From: Streptococcus cristatus AS 1.3089
GTDB taxonomy: Bacteria > Bacillota > Bacilli > Lactobacillales > Streptococcaceae
Assembly: GCF_000385925.1 (NCBI RefSeq)
Contig: NC_021175.1
Coordinates: 1,528,213 to 1,592,212 of the forward strand
Length of the DNA stretch: 64,000 nt
Direction: 5' to 3'
A program made the translations under genes and the position numbers. Numbering within the stretch: the first letter of the stretch is position 1; each line of letters begins with the position of its first letter. Under the pieces are notes generated by a model that was not told where the DNA came from, did not search any database, and worked only from the letters and a program-made list of their open reading frames with translations. Shown here piece by piece: positions 63,832 to 64,000 of this stretch.

Positions 63832-64000
63832 TCTTGCTGGCTGGTGTGGCAATAGCCACGCCAGCACTTAACCCCCGTATCTAACAGGGGGGTACAAATC
63901 GACAGGAAACAGTCAAAAAACATTAGAAAATCCTTTGGTTACAAGGGATTTACAAAATTTCAGCGTATGTCAAATGGGCTTTAAAAGTTGACATACGCCT
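63832..64000 (+). other. oriT region of the Tn916-like element (incomplete)
   Basis: Directly after the coupling ATPase gene, where Tn916 has oriT. It contains a GC-rich hairpin (ACCCCC/GGGGGT at about 63873-63895) and an 11-bp perfect inverted repeat GCGTATGTCAA/TTGACATACGC at 63963-63973 and 63988-63998. The relaxase gene (orf20) would start beyond the window. Confidence 0.8.

Larger units (their letters stand above)
61323..64000 (+). mobile_element. Tn916-family integrative conjugative element, left part
   Basis: Three consecutive ORFs match Tn916 orf23, orf22 and orf21 in order, length (104, 128 and 461 residues) and spacing, followed by the start of the oriT region. The relaxase, conjugation genes, cargo and integrase would lie beyond the window. 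Confidence 0.9.

Overview
The window is a 64 kb piece of a Firmicute chromosome and reads as a Streptococcus of the sanguinis/mitis type. The evidence is the housekeeping set and gene order (rny, luxS, gnd next to a RitR-type orphan regulator, clpE behind a CtsR box, a YidC with a basic tail, fumarate-type pyrD, NADP-type gdhA), strong AGGAGG ribosome sites, and an LPxTG surface protein. The species is not resolved from sequence alone.

Layout. 1-3.9 kb: start of valS, a T-box leader placed in front of a flavin-reductase-like gene, DUF1912, and a DUF1858-DUF438/hemerythrin/PAS pair. 4.1-5.1 kb: an FMN-dependent FabK-like oxidoreductase. 5.14-7.41 kb: a decayed 2.2 kb island bounded by a 35-bp perfect direct repeat of the 3' end of rlmD. 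It holds an Rgg regulator, a 26-bp palindrome, a 17-residue peptide ORF and ABC-transporter and other remnants. 7.4-29.3 kb: mostly core genes (rlmD, recX, ntdP-like, MarR, ABC-F, CBS/ACT, folD, clpE, Na+/H+ antiporter, tRNA modification genes, FMN riboswitch-ribU-PAP2, trmL with a hairpin leader, trkA-trkH).

29.4-40.3 kb is the most interesting part: a type VII secretion LXG toxin locus on the minus strand, directly downstream of rny. An intact operon (DUF5082, a small helical partner, DUF4176, LXG-PoNe DNase, PoNi immunity) is followed by two 5'-truncated, start-less copies of the toxin scaffold. One carries an HNH nuclease tip with its own immunity gene. In the other the nuclease is missing and the scaffold runs in frame into the PoNi immunity protein. 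More immunity genes follow (Tdi1-like, a SUKH pseudogene with two frameshifts, YezG). This looks like a recombination-fed store of toxin tips and immunities.

40.3-61.3 kb: core genes again (rny, luxS, ritR-gnd, flotillin, Bax inhibitor-1 family, HD, trmH family, acyP, yidC, pyrD, gdhA, an M15 carboxypeptidase, tandem histidine phosphatases, PFL/UPF0210-ACT, a large sortase-anchored M14 carboxypeptidase). A 175-bp intergenic repeat occurs four times in the window. 61.3-64 kb: the left part of a Tn916-family integrative conjugative element (orf23, orf22, orf21 homologues and the start of the oriT region), continuing beyond the window.
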